The position numbers and the translations under genes are program-made. A stretch of 64,000 bases of DNA from Candidatus Zixiibacteriota bacterium (GTDB taxonomy: Bacteria; Zixibacteria; MSB-5A5; GN15; FEB-12), in contig CP070674.1 of assembly GCA_020351995.1 (NCBI GenBank), forward strand, positions 2,118,667-2,182,666, in the 5' to 3' direction. The notes under the pieces are model-generated. The model ran no database searches. It had not been told where the DNA came from and was given only the letters and a program-made list of their open reading frames with translations. Below are positions 45,493-55,333 of this stretch, piece after piece. Positions within the stretch are counted from its first letter, which is position 1, and each line of letters starts with the position of its first letter.

Positions 45493-46677
45493 ATGCTAAT
45501 GACTGGTTTTAGAAGAGCCGCCGGGAAGTGTGCGTGGATGACTTTTTGGGCGGTTCTTTTTTGCTCATCGACATCAGGCCAGGAGAGTTCGCTCAGCGTA
45601 TTCGAGCGTGGTCTGAATGACCTGATCTACCAGCTTTCGCGTTCGGTGGTTACTGTGGAGGTCTATTATCCACAGCCGGCGGGAGCTACCGGAAGCGCCG
45701 CCGATGGCGCCGTTTTCAACCTGATCTCGAGTGGGCTCATCTATGATTCGGCCGGGCATGTCCTGACCGTAGCTTCATCTATCGTCGGCAAGCCTGCCAT
45801 TGTGGTTCGATTCGACGACCAGGCGCTACCCGCCGAGGTTAAGGGCATTGACTATCGCACGGGCCTGGTAATGCTCAGAGTGGCCAAACCGATAGGTATC
45901 CCCGTCAAGTTGAGCCTTCAGCACGGCTGTGCCGGTCAAATGGTTTTCGCCCTTGGCAACGCCTATGGTCTGCGGGCGGCGCCTTCGATGGGATTCTGCG
46001 CCGGGCTGAGACCGGATGGGATTGTCCAGTTCACGGCGCCCATTTCTTCGGGTACGCTGGGGGGTGGGTTGTTTGACCTTTCCGGGCAGTTGATAGGTGT
46101 TATCACCGGCGGTGTTCGGCAGGAAAACCGGGACGAGATAGGTCTGGCTATCTCCGCCCCGGAGATTTCCAGCGCCGCCCGGTATTTAATCGCAAACGGC
46201 GACCGGCTGGCTGGCTACCTGGGCCTGAGTACAACCGAGATTGACATCTTCCCGCCGCTTCAAATCAGTCGGACAGGTAATCTGATCCAGGCCGGAAGCG
46301 GCGACATCCAGGTGGGCAACGGAGTGGTTGTTACAAGTGTGGTCCCGTCTTCTCCGGCGGCCAGGGCGGGCATAAGAAAGGGAGATCTGCTGTTCAGCAT
46401 AAACCGGCAGGCGCTGCCCTCGGCGGTGCAGTTGGCTAATATGATCAAGCAGTCGACCCCGGGGACGATTGTCGAGTTTGGAATTATGAGACAGAATCGA
46501 ACCTACTTCGTACCGGTCAAAATCGGCCAGGCGCAGGTCCAATCCTTTCAGTCATCGGTCAGCATTACCTATGAGGAATATGAGTCGATTGATGTCACTG
46601 ACTCTCTCCTGCGTGAGATAGAGTCTCTCAAGGAAACCATTCGATATCTCGAGCAGCGTCTAAAACAGCTGCGCTGA
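45493..46677 (+). CDS. Catalytically dead HtrA-like protein with PDZ domain
   Basis: 394 residues from the ATG at 45493; an upstream in-frame ATG at 45442 lies inside the anti-sigma gene. A signal peptide precedes a trypsin-like fold (about 40-240), a PDZ domain (about 270-350) and a short C-terminal coiled coil. All three catalytic positions are changed: histidine is serine in HVLTVASSIV, aspartate is glycine in DYRTGLVML and serine is leucine in SGTLGGGLF (family GNSGGPL). It follows the anti-sigma gene directly, so it is more likely a periplasmic sensor or chaperone than a protease. Confidence 0.85.
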   Translation: MLMTGFRRAAGKCAWMTFWAVLFCSSTSGQESSLSVFERGLNDLIYQLSRSVVTVEVYYPQPAGATGSAADGAVFNLISSGLIYDSAGHVLTVASSIVGKPAIVVRFDDQALPAEVKGIDYRTGLVMLRVAKPIGIPVKLSLQHGCAGQMVFALGNAYGLRAAPSMGFCAGLRPDGIVQFTAPISSGTLGGGLFDLSGQLIGVITGGVRQENRDEIGLAISAPEISSAARYLIANGDRLAGYLGLSTTEIDIFPPLQISRTGNLIQAGSGDIQVGNGVVVTSVVPSSPAARAGIRKGDLLFSINRQALPSAVQLANMIKQSTPGTIVEFGIMRQNRTYFVPVKIGQAQVQSFQSSVSITYEEYESIDVTDSLLREIESLKETIRYLEQRLKQLR

Positions 46678-46723
46678 CAAATTTAACATTGCCATTATCG
46701 ACCGCCCTCCGTTATTTACAACC

Positions 46724-47389
46724 ATGAATCTGACTGCGAATCGACAAGAGTTTGTTCGTCGGCTGGAACAATTCTCACCGGCAAACCACGCGGCTGAACG
46801 AGCCGTAGCCATGTATTCGGCTGCTGTCACACTAGCCGATGATGACACCCTGGAGTTCGCCATAAGTGTCGGACAGGGATGCGCGCTGACACCGCAGATT
46901 TTCTATGAAGTCGTATTGCAGTCTTATCTTTTCTTGGGTTTTCCGCGAATGCTCCTTGCCGCGGAAAACCTGAGCCGGATTTTTCCCTTAAGTCACAACG
47001 GATTCAGGCTCGAACGAATCAGTTCTTCAGAGGCGCAACAATGGTTCGAGGATGGGGTGGAGTTGTGTAAGAAAGTCTATGGTGAAAAATATGAGAGCCT
47101 GATGCGAAAGGTGGGCAGCATGGCGCCGGAGGTCTTCCGGTGGATGATAATTGAGGGGTACGGCAAGGTTCTGTCCCGGCCAGCGCTGGACATGGTTAGC
47201 CGGGAGTTGTCGATAATCGCCTTCCTTATGATGGAAAACCGAAAGAGGCAACTTCACTCGCATATCGAGGGGGCGCTCAACATTGGGGCATCGGTTGAAC
47301 TGGTTCAAACCGTTATAAACGATATCGGCTCGGCCTCCGGAGACGGCCACGAAACAGCCCTGGAGTTGCTGAGAGGTCAGGGAAACTGA
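46724..47389 (+). CDS. Carboxymuconolactone decarboxylase-fold protein
   Basis: 221 residues, all-helical. Two halves each resemble the AhpD/CMD fold (LEFAISVGQGCALTPQIFYEVV and LSIIAFLMMENRKRQLHSHIEGALNIGAS, the latter carrying the conserved histidines). The CxxC of AhpD peroxidase partners is missing, so a redox role is not supported. It ends 2 bases before tamB and belongs to the same operon. Confidence 0.8.
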   Translation: MNLTANRQEFVRRLEQFSPANHAAERAVAMYSAAVTLADDDTLEFAISVGQGCALTPQIFYEVVLQSYLFLGFPRMLLAAENLSRIFPLSHNGFRLERISSSEAQQWFEDGVELCKKVYGEKYESLMRKVGSMAPEVFRWMIIEGYGKVLSRPALDMVSRELSIIAFLMMENRKRQLHSHIEGALNIGASVELVQTVINDIGSASGDGHETALELLRGQGN

Positions 47390-47391
47390 CG

Positions 47392-50300
47392 ATGCGCCGC
47401 CTGCTGAAAATACTGGTTATCGCTCTGATCTGTTTCATTGTAGTCCTTGGCGGAGCCTATATCTACATATTTCATCTGGGCGGCATCGAGTCTATTATCA
47501 ATGCCCGGATTGCCGGTCTTGTGGAAGAGAGGTACCGGCTGGAGGTTCACGTAGGCAGGGTCAAGGGCAGTTATCTGTCGGATCTGGTGATCGAAAATGT
47601 CGTTGCCTATTACAGCGATTCCACCCATCGATATCAGCTTCTCAACATACCCAGAATTGCCACTTCGTATGCCATCGCCAATCTGTGGGATGAGCGCTTC
47701 ATCTTTGACTACCTCAGCATCGATTCGGCGGAGATAGTCCTCCTGCAGGACACATCGGGAGCCTGGGTGATACCTGATTTTAGGCCGGAGCCGAAAGAGG
47801 GTGACACAGCCAGGGCCCCGCTTCCGTCATTCTCGATCGGCAATCTGAACCTCAGGGATCTCAGCGTCAAACTTATCAAGCCCGATGACACGGTCATATT
47901 TGATGATATCTTTGTCTCGCTGGCTTTCAAGGGTGAGGCCAATACCTATTCGGTCGACGTGGAGCAGTTCGAGTTTTCTTCGAGCGAGCGGAAACTGGAA
48001 CTCAACGCTGCCGGTGGGAAAGTTACCTTTGCTGAAAATCGTCTGTTATTTCAGGACATGGCGCTGGTTTCGGGTGAATCGCGGCTGAAATTAGGAGGCA
48101 ACGTCGATCTTAACAAGGAGCCGACCGGTACCGTTGTCTTCGCCGCCGACAACATGAACCTGGCCGATATAACAGCCTACGTGGGGCCGAAGCTGAGTGG
48201 CCTTGTGGACGTGAACGGCTCGGTTAGTTTCGTCGGAGCGAGTTTAAGCGGGACCGTTGATGTCGGCGGAGAGTTTCTCCTGGCCAGTTTCGAGAATCTA
48301 TTCCTCGATTTTTCCTACGACAACAAGTTCCTGCAGTTTGACACGGTTTACGGCACCATCCTGGGAAACTGCGGGATTGACGGCAGCGGTTATATTGATT
48401 TCTCCGGTCCCGTTGAAGCCTACATGCTGGATGCCGGTATCAAAGGTTTTAATCTTAACAATCTCATCAACGGTACTTTCGAATCGGACCTTAACGGCAA
48501 CATTGTCATTTACGGTGAATCCTTTAGTAACGACAACCTGGTTCTGGATATTCGGGCCGACCTGTACGAGTCATCCTTCGATGAATACCCGATCCAGCGC
48601 GGCATCGGCGGGATGGTCATCACGACCGATTCAATTGTCTTTCTCGATTCGTTCCGGGTAGATTACTTCGAGAACATTTTCTACGCTTCCGGGGTGATCG
48701 ACTACAATGAGAATATGAGTCTCGACATTGACATCGACCTTCAGAATCTGGACCGCTACAAAGGCAAACTGTTTATTGACCAGCCGGGCGGAAGGGGCAT
48801 CGCTCACGCCTCCATGACTGGACGAACATCCGACCCGGATCTTAAGGGAGATTTTGTATCCGACTCGGTATGGGTCTATGGTTTGTATTCTGACTCGATG
48901 TATGCCACGGTCGAAATCGAGCGGTTCTTGAGCCGAAAGCTTGGGACGGTCGAGGTTGACTTTTACAGTGGTACGGCCTGGGATATGCCCTACGATACCG
49001 GTTATGCGCAACTCAGGGTCGATTCGAATCTTGTCTTTTTTGATACGGCTTCCACACACAATCCGTATACCCAGCTCTGCGCCGCCGGACAATATGATTA
49101 CGAGGCCGTTCCCGGGTCTCTGAATGTGGATACCCTGTGCCTGAACCTTTTTGGTCAGGCCTTCTATAATCGTTCGGACATTATTGTTGATGTTGATACC
49201 CTGGGCTTTGACTTCAAGCAGGCGGCTATCGGTAATAACGGAGCCGGGCTGTCCGTTAGCGGACGAGCTAATTATGACGAAACCATGGACCTGATGCTTT
49301 CTATCGAGCGAATTCCGATCAAGCCGTGGAAAAATATCTGGGCCGAGAGCTTGCTCGTGGACGGATACCTGTCGGCCGATGCGTCGGTCGGAGGCTCTTT
49401 CATGAGTCCGGAGTTTGTCCTAACTGCGCACATAGATTCTCTGGAATACCACGACCTGATGCTCGGGGAGATGGTTACCGGCGTTGACTATAAGGACCGG
49501 TTGCTGACGATTGAGAACTTCCAGATACTGTCGGGCTATGGCGATTATCGCGCTGAGGGATCATTCTATGTTGATCTGGCTTTCACGGCCGATTCACTGG
49601 AACGTTTTCCCTACCTGCCCATGGAGATATACATAGCGGCAGTCGATAGCCGCTTCGATCTGGTAAGCCTGCTCCAGCCCTCGGTGGAAGAGTTGACAGG
49701 TGACTTCTTCGCCGATGTTGTGCTATCCGGGACACCCAGGGAACCTCATCTGGATGGTGAGGCCTTTATGCTCGCTCCGGAACTCAAGTACTTCGACCTC
49801 GAGCGCCGGTTTCATGGTGATTCAATAGCTGTTACTATGTCAGACAACAGGATTATTATCGATACCCTGGAAACTTACGTGTTCAAGGATGAGGGAAAAC
49901 CGGAGAGAGGTCGGATTTCCGCTGTCGCAACAGGAACGATAACGGTCCTATCGCTGGACAAGTTCTACTACGATCTCGATGTCAGGATCGACGAGGCCTT
50001 CCCCTTCAAGTATGAACTGGACGACATATCGGGTGAAGTAAAAGGTCGGCTGCATGTGGAAGGTGCGGAACCTCCTGAGGTCACAGGTGACCTGACCCTG
50101 GTATCAATGAATTATTTCGTAAATTTCGCCGAGCCCAATCAACTCTCCCCGGTTATCAAGGCCTTTACTGGTGATAATCTCTGGGATCTAGAGATAGATT
50201 TCACCATACCGTCCAATTACTGGATCAAAAATGACGATATTGATGCCGAGTTTGCCGGCGAGGTAACTATGATTCGTGAATCCGGGAAGTATAGCTTTGT

Positions 50301-50958
50301 GGGGCAGATGGAGGTTCTCCGTGGGCGCGGCTTTTTGTTCGACAAGAGTTTTCAACTCGAATCAGGCGGACTTGTTACATTCGAGGGCGGGGAGACCTTC
50401 AATCCGTTTCTCGACATTGAAGCGTATACATATATTACAGGGGTCAGGAGTACCGCGGAGGACGAGAGTCAAACCGAACGGCTTCGATTGGGAATTCTGA
50501 TTACGAACACACTCGAGGAGCCTGAAATTAATGTAACCGAGGACTCTGACGTGGTTTCCCGCGAGGACATCCTTCCTCTGATTGTGGCCGATCAATACTC
50601 AGGCGAAGCGGGTACCGCTACCACCAGCCTCGAAGGGAGAGTGGCCAACCTCGTTTCAGCAGAGTTATCTCAGTTCGGCTACCGGCAATTGGGTCGCAGG
50701 TTGGGAGTAGAGACGATTGAAATCGATCCCGCTTACTCGGGACAGCTTGATCCGCGCAGTGCCAGAGTGACCGTGGGTGCCCAGGATTTCGCCACTATTC
50801 CTAACCTGTATGTCTATGGACGCACACCGCTATCCGTTTCCAGAGGGCAGTTGGAAGTCGGTTTCGAATATCGGTTCAGCAAGGAGTTCATCCTGGAAGG
50901 TCTGGGTGATGAGGAAGGACTCTATCACGTTAATCTGATACTCAACTGGGAATTCTAG
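47392..50958 (+). CDS. tamB: TamB-family (DUF490) translocation and assembly protein
   Basis: 1188 residues. An N-terminal membrane anchor (about 5-27) precedes a very long run of beta strands typical of the lipid-transporting groove shared by TamB and AsmA proteins. The C-terminal ~350 residues match the DUF490 domain: SPVIKAFTGDNLWDLEIDFTIP, SYFVGQMEVLRGRGFLFDKSF-like, DVVSREDILPLIV, NLVSAELSQFGYR and a final aromatic barrel-like end. It spans from the inner membrane toward the outer membrane and works with an Omp85 partner, here the next gene, only 3 bases away. Confidence 0.92.
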   Translation: MRRLLKILVIALICFIVVLGGAYIYIFHLGGIESIINARIAGLVEERYRLEVHVGRVKGSYLSDLVIENVVAYYSDSTHRYQLLNIPRIATSYAIANLWDERFIFDYLSIDSAEIVLLQDTSGAWVIPDFRPEPKEGDTARAPLPSFSIGNLNLRDLSVKLIKPDDTVIFDDIFVSLAFKGEANTYSVDVEQFEFSSSERKLELNAAGGKVTFAENRLLFQDMALVSGESRLKLGGNVDLNKEPTGTVVFAADNMNLADITAYVGPKLSGLVDVNGSVSFVGASLSGTVDVGGEFLLASFENLFLDFSYDNKFLQFDTVYGTILGNCGIDGSGYIDFSGPVEAYMLDAGIKGFNLNNLINGTFESDLNGNIVIYGESFSNDNLVLDIRADLYESSFDEYPIQRGIGGMVITTDSIVFLDSFRVDYFENIFYASGVIDYNENMSLDIDIDLQNLDRYKGKLFIDQPGGRGIAHASMTGRTSDPDLKGDFVSDSVWVYGLYSDSMYATVEIERFLSRKLGTVEVDFYSGTAWDMPYDTGYAQLRVDSNLVFFDTASTHNPYTQLCAAGQYDYEAVPGSLNVDTLCLNLFGQAFYNRSDIIVDVDTLGFDFKQAAIGNNGAGLSVSGRANYDETMDLMLSIERIPIKPWKNIWAESLLVDGYLSADASVGGSFMSPEFVLTAHIDSLEYHDLMLGEMVTGVDYKDRLLTIENFQILSGYGDYRAEGSFYVDLAFTADSLERFPYLPMEIYIAAVDSRFDLVSLLQPSVEELTGDFFADVVLSGTPREPHLDGEAFMLAPELKYFDLERRFHGDSIAVTMSDNRIIIDTLETYVFKDEGKPERGRISAVATGTITVLSLDKFYYDLDVRIDEAFPFKYELDDISGEVKGRLHVEGAEPPEVTGDLTLVSMNYFVNFAEPNQLSPVIKAFTGDNLWDLEIDFTIPSNYWIKNDDIDAEFAGEVTMIRESGKYSFVGQMEVLRGRGFLFDKSFQLESGGLVTFEGGETFNPFLDIEAYTYITGVRSTAEDESQTERLRLGILITNTLEEPEINVTEDSDVVSREDILPLIVADQYSGEAGTATTSLEGRVANLVSAELSQFGYRQLGRRLGVETIEIDPAYSGQLDPRSARVTVGAQDFATIPNLYVYGRTPLSVSRGQLEVGFEYRFSKEFILEGLGDEEGLYHVNLILNWEF

Positions 50959-50961
50959 GCC

Positions 50962-52893
50962 GTGAAGAAGTATCTACTATCGGGCTTTATGATAGTACTC
51001 CTCTGGTCCTCAGGAAGCGGTCAGACAATCGATCGTGAAACCCTGCGCTGGATGCGCGACCGGCCAATCATCGATTCCATTGAAATCACGATCGAACCGG
51101 TGACAATCCGGGATTCGATTACGGCCAGTGATGTCCGGGCCCAGATGTACTCGAAAAAGTGGAACCCACTTCACTGGCTGAGGGGAGAGCGGCGCAGCCA
51201 CCTTCAGCGCGAGACTCTCGACAGGGATACCCTTGAAATAAAATATCTCTATCTCACCAGAGGCTTCCTGGGAGTGAAGGTCGGCGAAACATTTGAGATG
51301 GACCAGAAAGACTCATCGGCTATCGTCAAAGTTCATATCGATCCCGGTCGTGAGTACATCTATGGCCAGACGGGTGTCACAGGAGATTTCAAGCCGGCGT
51401 TTAATAACCTTCTGGCCAGACCTCACCGGAAACTAAAAGAAAGCAAACCGGTTAACCTGCTTGCCGTCCAGCAGGCAACCTTTGATATGAAAACTGTTCT
51501 GGCGAATAATGGGTATCCCTACGCCAAAGTGAGTTTCGAGTTCGATACCGTAACAGCACCCCCTGAGGCCGACCTTACCTTCAAAGTGCAGACAGGTTCC
51601 AAGGTCCATTTCGGTGAGGTCGAAGTTGTTGGCTCAAAAAACTACCCCGAATCGGTCGCGCGTCGGGAACTGACGTTCAAAAAGGGCGACCTTTATCGTC
51701 GAAAAGATATCCTTGATTCCCAGCGCCGGCTCTTTGAGTCGGGCTATTTCAGTTACCTCCAGTTGAGCCAGGCGGGGAACAATGGTGACAGTTTGAACCC
51801 TGATTTCCAGCTTCGCATAAGAGAGCGCAAACCCAAATTTGTTAATATCAAGACCGGTGCCGGTCAGTCGGAACTCAAGGACCTCATCTGGGATTTCTCG
51901 CTTGGAGTAGGGAAACGTAATTTCTTTGGTTCGCGTCGGGTGAGCCTGACTTCCGACTATTCTTTCTCGCTGGGTCAGGAATCGCGCCTCATTACACATC
52001 GTTACCGCCTGCGCTATACCGAGCCGTGGCTTCTGGGAATAAGAATGCCTCTCACCCTGACCGGCGAGTACGAACCGCCGATCAAGTCAACCCTGCAGGA
52101 TTACACTATTACCCAGTGGACCGTGTCGGCCTCGACCACAAAATGGTATGAACTGAAAATCAAGATAACGGCGGGCATCGAGTATAATGAGGTCAAAATC
52201 ACCGACGTTCCCGAGGAAACCGTTCAGGAGTTGAAAGAGGCCGAAGGTATTTCGGTACGGCGGCGTATGTTTACCACTTATCGGCGGGACAGCCGGGACA
52301 ATATCTTTATCGCCCGGTCCGGCTCTCTGACCGACCTCGCGGTGGAGTTCGTCGGCGGTTTTCTGGGTGGTGACGACGACTATTATAAAATCGAAGCAAG
52401 CTGGGCCCGCTACCGGGTTGTCTGGCCTGGTTGGACCTGGGCAACACGGTTTAAAGGCGGCTACGCGACCGAGTTTGGTGACTCGCCGGACGTACCGACA
52501 GAAGAGAGACTGTACCTGGGCGGCGCCAACACGATTCGCGGCTTCAGGGAAAATACTCTCGGTCCCTTGCGCGAGGATGGTTCGGCCGAGGGCGCCCGCA
52601 TCTCGCTGATTTGCAACCAGGAATTCCGGTGGAAGACAATTCAGGTCCTCAGATGGATCCCGCTGAAGGTTTTCGAAACCCTGCCTCTGTACCAGTCGAT
52701 ATTCCTTGATGTCGGCAACGGCTTTCGTAATGGTGAAGAAATTGCCTGGGAGAATCTTGCCGTCAGCTACGGCGCCGGCTTTCAGATTGTTTCTCCGGCC
52801 GGGCCAATTCGTATCGACTACGCTCGGCGGGTCAAGACCGAAAAATATGACTTTGACAGCCGGTGGCACTTCACTATATTATATGCCTTTTAG
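50962..52893 (+). CDS. Omp85-family outer-membrane protein (TamA/BamA-like)
   Basis: 643 residues from a GTG start, with a signal peptide (cleaved near SGSG). About three POTRA domains occupy residues 35-310 (VHFGEVEVVGSKNYPESVARRELTFKKGD is the last, quoted in part). The barrel follows with DYSFSLGQE, RLYLGGANTIRGFRENTLGP and FLDVGNGFR, and the end HFTILYAF. The short POTRA set and the tamB gene 3 bases upstream make it the TamA-type partner, separate from the bamA at 12869. Confidence 0.92.
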   Translation: MKKYLLSGFMIVLLWSSGSGQTIDRETLRWMRDRPIIDSIEITIEPVTIRDSITASDVRAQMYSKKWNPLHWLRGERRSHLQRETLDRDTLEIKYLYLTRGFLGVKVGETFEMDQKDSSAIVKVHIDPGREYIYGQTGVTGDFKPAFNNLLARPHRKLKESKPVNLLAVQQATFDMKTVLANNGYPYAKVSFEFDTVTAPPEADLTFKVQTGSKVHFGEVEVVGSKNYPESVARRELTFKKGDLYRRKDILDSQRRLFESGYFSYLQLSQAGNNGDSLNPDFQLRIRERKPKFVNIKTGAGQSELKDLIWDFSLGVGKRNFFGSRRVSLTSDYSFSLGQESRLITHRYRLRYTEPWLLGIRMPLTLTGEYEPPIKSTLQDYTITQWTVSASTTKWYELKIKITAGIEYNEVKITDVPEETVQELKEAEGISVRRRMFTTYRRDSRDNIFIARSGSLTDLAVEFVGGFLGGDDDYYKIEASWARYRVVWPGWTWATRFKGGYATEFGDSPDVPTEERLYLGGANTIRGFRENTLGPLREDGSAEGARISLICNQEFRWKTIQVLRWIPLKVFETLPLYQSIFLDVGNGFRNGEEIAWENLAVSYGAGFQIVSPAGPIRIDYARRVKTEKYDFDSRWHFTILYAF

Positions 52894-52977
52894 CAGTTAA
52901 CATATTACCGGAACAAGCATTAGGTTGCCTGCGTTGATGATATTACCTTAATCTGGAATTTATCCTTAAGGATATAT

Positions 52978-54147
52978 ATGGAACCAATCTACCTCGACCA
53001 TAACGCCACCACCCCGGTCGATCCCGAAGTTGTCGACGCCATGCTGCCCTTTCTGTACAATAAGTTTGGCAATGCCAGCTCGGTACACGCAACCGGCCGC
53101 GATGCCAAAGTGGCTTTGGAAAAGGCCAGGGAGATAATAGCTGAAGTCATAAACTGCGAGCCATCAGAGTTATATTTCACATCCGGCGGTACCGAGTCGG
53201 ATAATATTGCCATCCTGGGCACCGCTTACCGTTTATGGGACAAGAAACGGCACCTTATCGTAGGCGCCGCCGAGCACCATGCGGTGCTTGAACCCGCTGA
53301 GTATCTGGCTCATACGGAGGGCTTTGAGCTTAACTTTCTGCCTGTTGACAAAGAAGGGTTTTCCTCCGGCGATTCTTTGGCCGCGCTTCTTAGAGAAGAC
53401 ACCTTAATAGTCTCGGTTATGCACGCCAATAATGAAACGGGTACAATTCAGGATATCGCCGCCCTGACGGCTGTGACCCACGATCATAAGTGCCTGTTTC
53501 ATACCGACGCCGTCCAATCTACGGGAAAGGTCAAGGTTGATGTCAAGGCGATGGGCGTGGACATGGCCTCGATAACGGCTCACAAGATCTACGGCCCCAA
53601 AGGCATCGGCGCTCTTTATGTTCGCGCCGGGGTTAAAGTGTGGCCGCTGTTTTACGGCGGGGCTCACGAGAAAAAGCGCCGGCCCGGCACCGAAAATGTT
53701 GCTGGAGCCGTCGGCTTTGCCAAGGCTCTCGAGGTAGCCCTTCGCCGGCAGGAATCCGACTACAACAAGATGAGCGAACTGGCCGACTATTTCATTGATA
53801 AGGTCACTGACACCATCCCCGACGTAGTGCTGAACGGGCCGCGAAAAAACCGGGTGCCGCAAACAATGAATATCTCCTTCAAGGGTATCGAGGGAGAATC
53901 CATCGTGCTGGCCCTGGACCTCAAGGGAATAGCCTGCTCCTCCGGTTCGGCCTGTACCTCAGGCGCCACCGAGCCGTCTCACGTTCTCAAGGCCATGGGC
54001 GTGGATCCCATACTGGCGCAGGGTGCCATTCGATTCTCTATCGGGCGCTCAACCACCAGAGATCAGCTGGATCATGTTCTTTCGGTGTTGCCTGAGGTTA
54101 TTGGAAAACTGCGTGAAATGTCGCCGGTTTACAGCCGCGAAAAATGA
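52978..54147 (+). CDS. nifS: Cysteine desulfurase
   Basis: 389 residues of the NifS/IscS type. It shows IYLDHNATTPVDPEV, TSGGTESDN, the PLP lysine in ITAHKIYGPKG and the catalytic cysteine loop ACSSGSACTSG. It takes sulfur from cysteine as a persulfide for iron-sulfur clusters and thio-modified tRNA. mnmA follows, its usual sulfur acceptor, and two radical SAM genes that need iron-sulfur clusters lie further downstream. No iscU or nifU was seen in the window. Confidence 0.96.
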   Translation: MEPIYLDHNATTPVDPEVVDAMLPFLYNKFGNASSVHATGRDAKVALEKAREIIAEVINCEPSELYFTSGGTESDNIAILGTAYRLWDKKRHLIVGAAEHHAVLEPAEYLAHTEGFELNFLPVDKEGFSSGDSLAALLREDTLIVSVMHANNETGTIQDIAALTAVTHDHKCLFHTDAVQSTGKVKVDVKAMGVDMASITAHKIYGPKGIGALYVRAGVKVWPLFYGGAHEKKRRPGTENVAGAVGFAKALEVALRRQESDYNKMSELADYFIDKVTDTIPDVVLNGPRKNRVPQTMNISFKGIEGESIVLALDLKGIACSSGSACTSGATEPSHVLKAMGVDPILAQGAIRFSIGRSTTRDQLDHVLSVLPEVIGKLREMSPVYSREK

Positions 54148-54162
54148 TATATCCGAATTAAA

Positions 54163-54199
54163 GAGCGAGGTTGCAAGGGTCGCTCGGCGGCCCTTTTGC
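54163..54199 (+). promoter_or_regulatory. Overlapping alternative hairpins between nifS and mnmA
   Basis: GAGCGA (54163-54168) can pair with TCGCTC (54180-54185), and GCAAGGG (54173-54179) with CCCTTTTGC (54191-54199). The two stems interleave, so they exclude each other, as in attenuators; the second ends in a short U-run. Confidence 0.35.
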
Positions 54200-54212
54200 T
54201 TGAGATACAGTC

Positions 54213-55298
54213 ATGAGCGCAAGAGTACTGGTAGCCATGTCCGGCGGAGTCGATTCCTCGGTAACCGCCCTCCTGCTAAAAGAGCTCGGTTACGAGATTG
54301 TCGGCGCTCACATGAAGCTCTGGGATTTCGTCGATGTGGGCGGAGACATCCATAAAGATGGCCGATGCTGTACTGTTGATTCAATCAACGATTGCCGGAT
54401 GGTCTGTGACTCCATCGGCGCCCCGTTCTATGTCCTCAACATGTCTCAGCAGTTCAAGGAAAAAGTCATTAATGACTTTGTGGCTGAGTACCGGGCAGGG
54501 CGTACACCTAACCCATGTATCAGGTGCAATTCCGAGATAAAATGGGACGCCTTTCTTCGCAAAGCTGAAGAAGTCGGCTGCGACTATATCGCCACCGGTC
54601 ACTACGCGATTATCGAGCAGGGCGACGGCGACCGTTACTTTATCCGCAAAGGCGCAGATAAGACCCGGGATCAGTCCTACGTTCTGTGGGGAATCTCACA
54701 GGAGGCCCTGTCAAAAACTATAATGCCGCTGGGGGCGATGCTTAAGTCTGAAGTCCGGGGGCTGGCCCGGAAATTCAATCTCCGCACGGCGGAGAAGACC
54801 GAATCGCGTGAGATCTGCTTCGTCGCCGATGATGATTATCACCGCTTTTTGGTCGAATACGAGGCCAAGGAAGGTCGTACCTATGAACCGGGAGATATCG
54901 TTCATGAGGACGGCACTGTGCTGGGTCAGCACAAGGGGACACCGTTCTACACCATCGGCCAACGGCGGGGGCTGGGAGTGGCCTATCCGACCCCTTTGTA
55001 TGTGCAGCGAATCGATGTTGAGAACAATCGCGTTATTGTAGGTGATGATAGCTCCTTGTACACCGATGAGCTCCGAGCGGAGAACGTAAACTGGGTCAGT
55101 ATAGAACCGCCCGACGACCCTGTAAACGTTGACATCAAGATTCGCTATCAGCACGAGGCCGCACCGGCCACCCTGACGGCCTTGACGGAGGACAGGGTAC
55201 ATGCTGTATTCGACCAGAAGCAGCGCGCTATCACACCGGGCCAGTCGGCGGTCTTCTACGACGGTAATCTTCTTCTTGGCGGCGGCGTGATCGCATAG
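54213..55298 (+). CDS. mnmA: tRNA-uridine 2-sulfurtransferase
   Basis: 361 residues, full length. It has the PP-loop MSGGVDSSVTALLL, the catalytic cysteines in TPNPCIRCN and REICFVADDDY, and the C-terminal beta-barrel ending GQSAVFYDGNLLLGGGVIA. It makes s2U34 in tRNAs for Lys, Glu and Gln, using sulfur from the desulfurase encoded just upstream. Confidence 0.97.
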   Translation: MSARVLVAMSGGVDSSVTALLLKELGYEIVGAHMKLWDFVDVGGDIHKDGRCCTVDSINDCRMVCDSIGAPFYVLNMSQQFKEKVINDFVAEYRAGRTPNPCIRCNSEIKWDAFLRKAEEVGCDYIATGHYAIIEQGDGDRYFIRKGADKTRDQSYVLWGISQEALSKTIMPLGAMLKSEVRGLARKFNLRTAEKTESREICFVADDDYHRFLVEYEAKEGRTYEPGDIVHEDGTVLGQHKGTPFYTIGQRRGLGVAYPTPLYVQRIDVENNRVIVGDDSSLYTDELRAENVNWVSIEPPDDPVNVDIKIRYQHEAAPATLTALTEDRVHAVFDQKQRAITPGQSAVFYDGNLLLGGGVIA

Positions 55299-55333
55299 TG
55301 AGGTCTGCGACCCGATACCCCTTACTAATCCCC

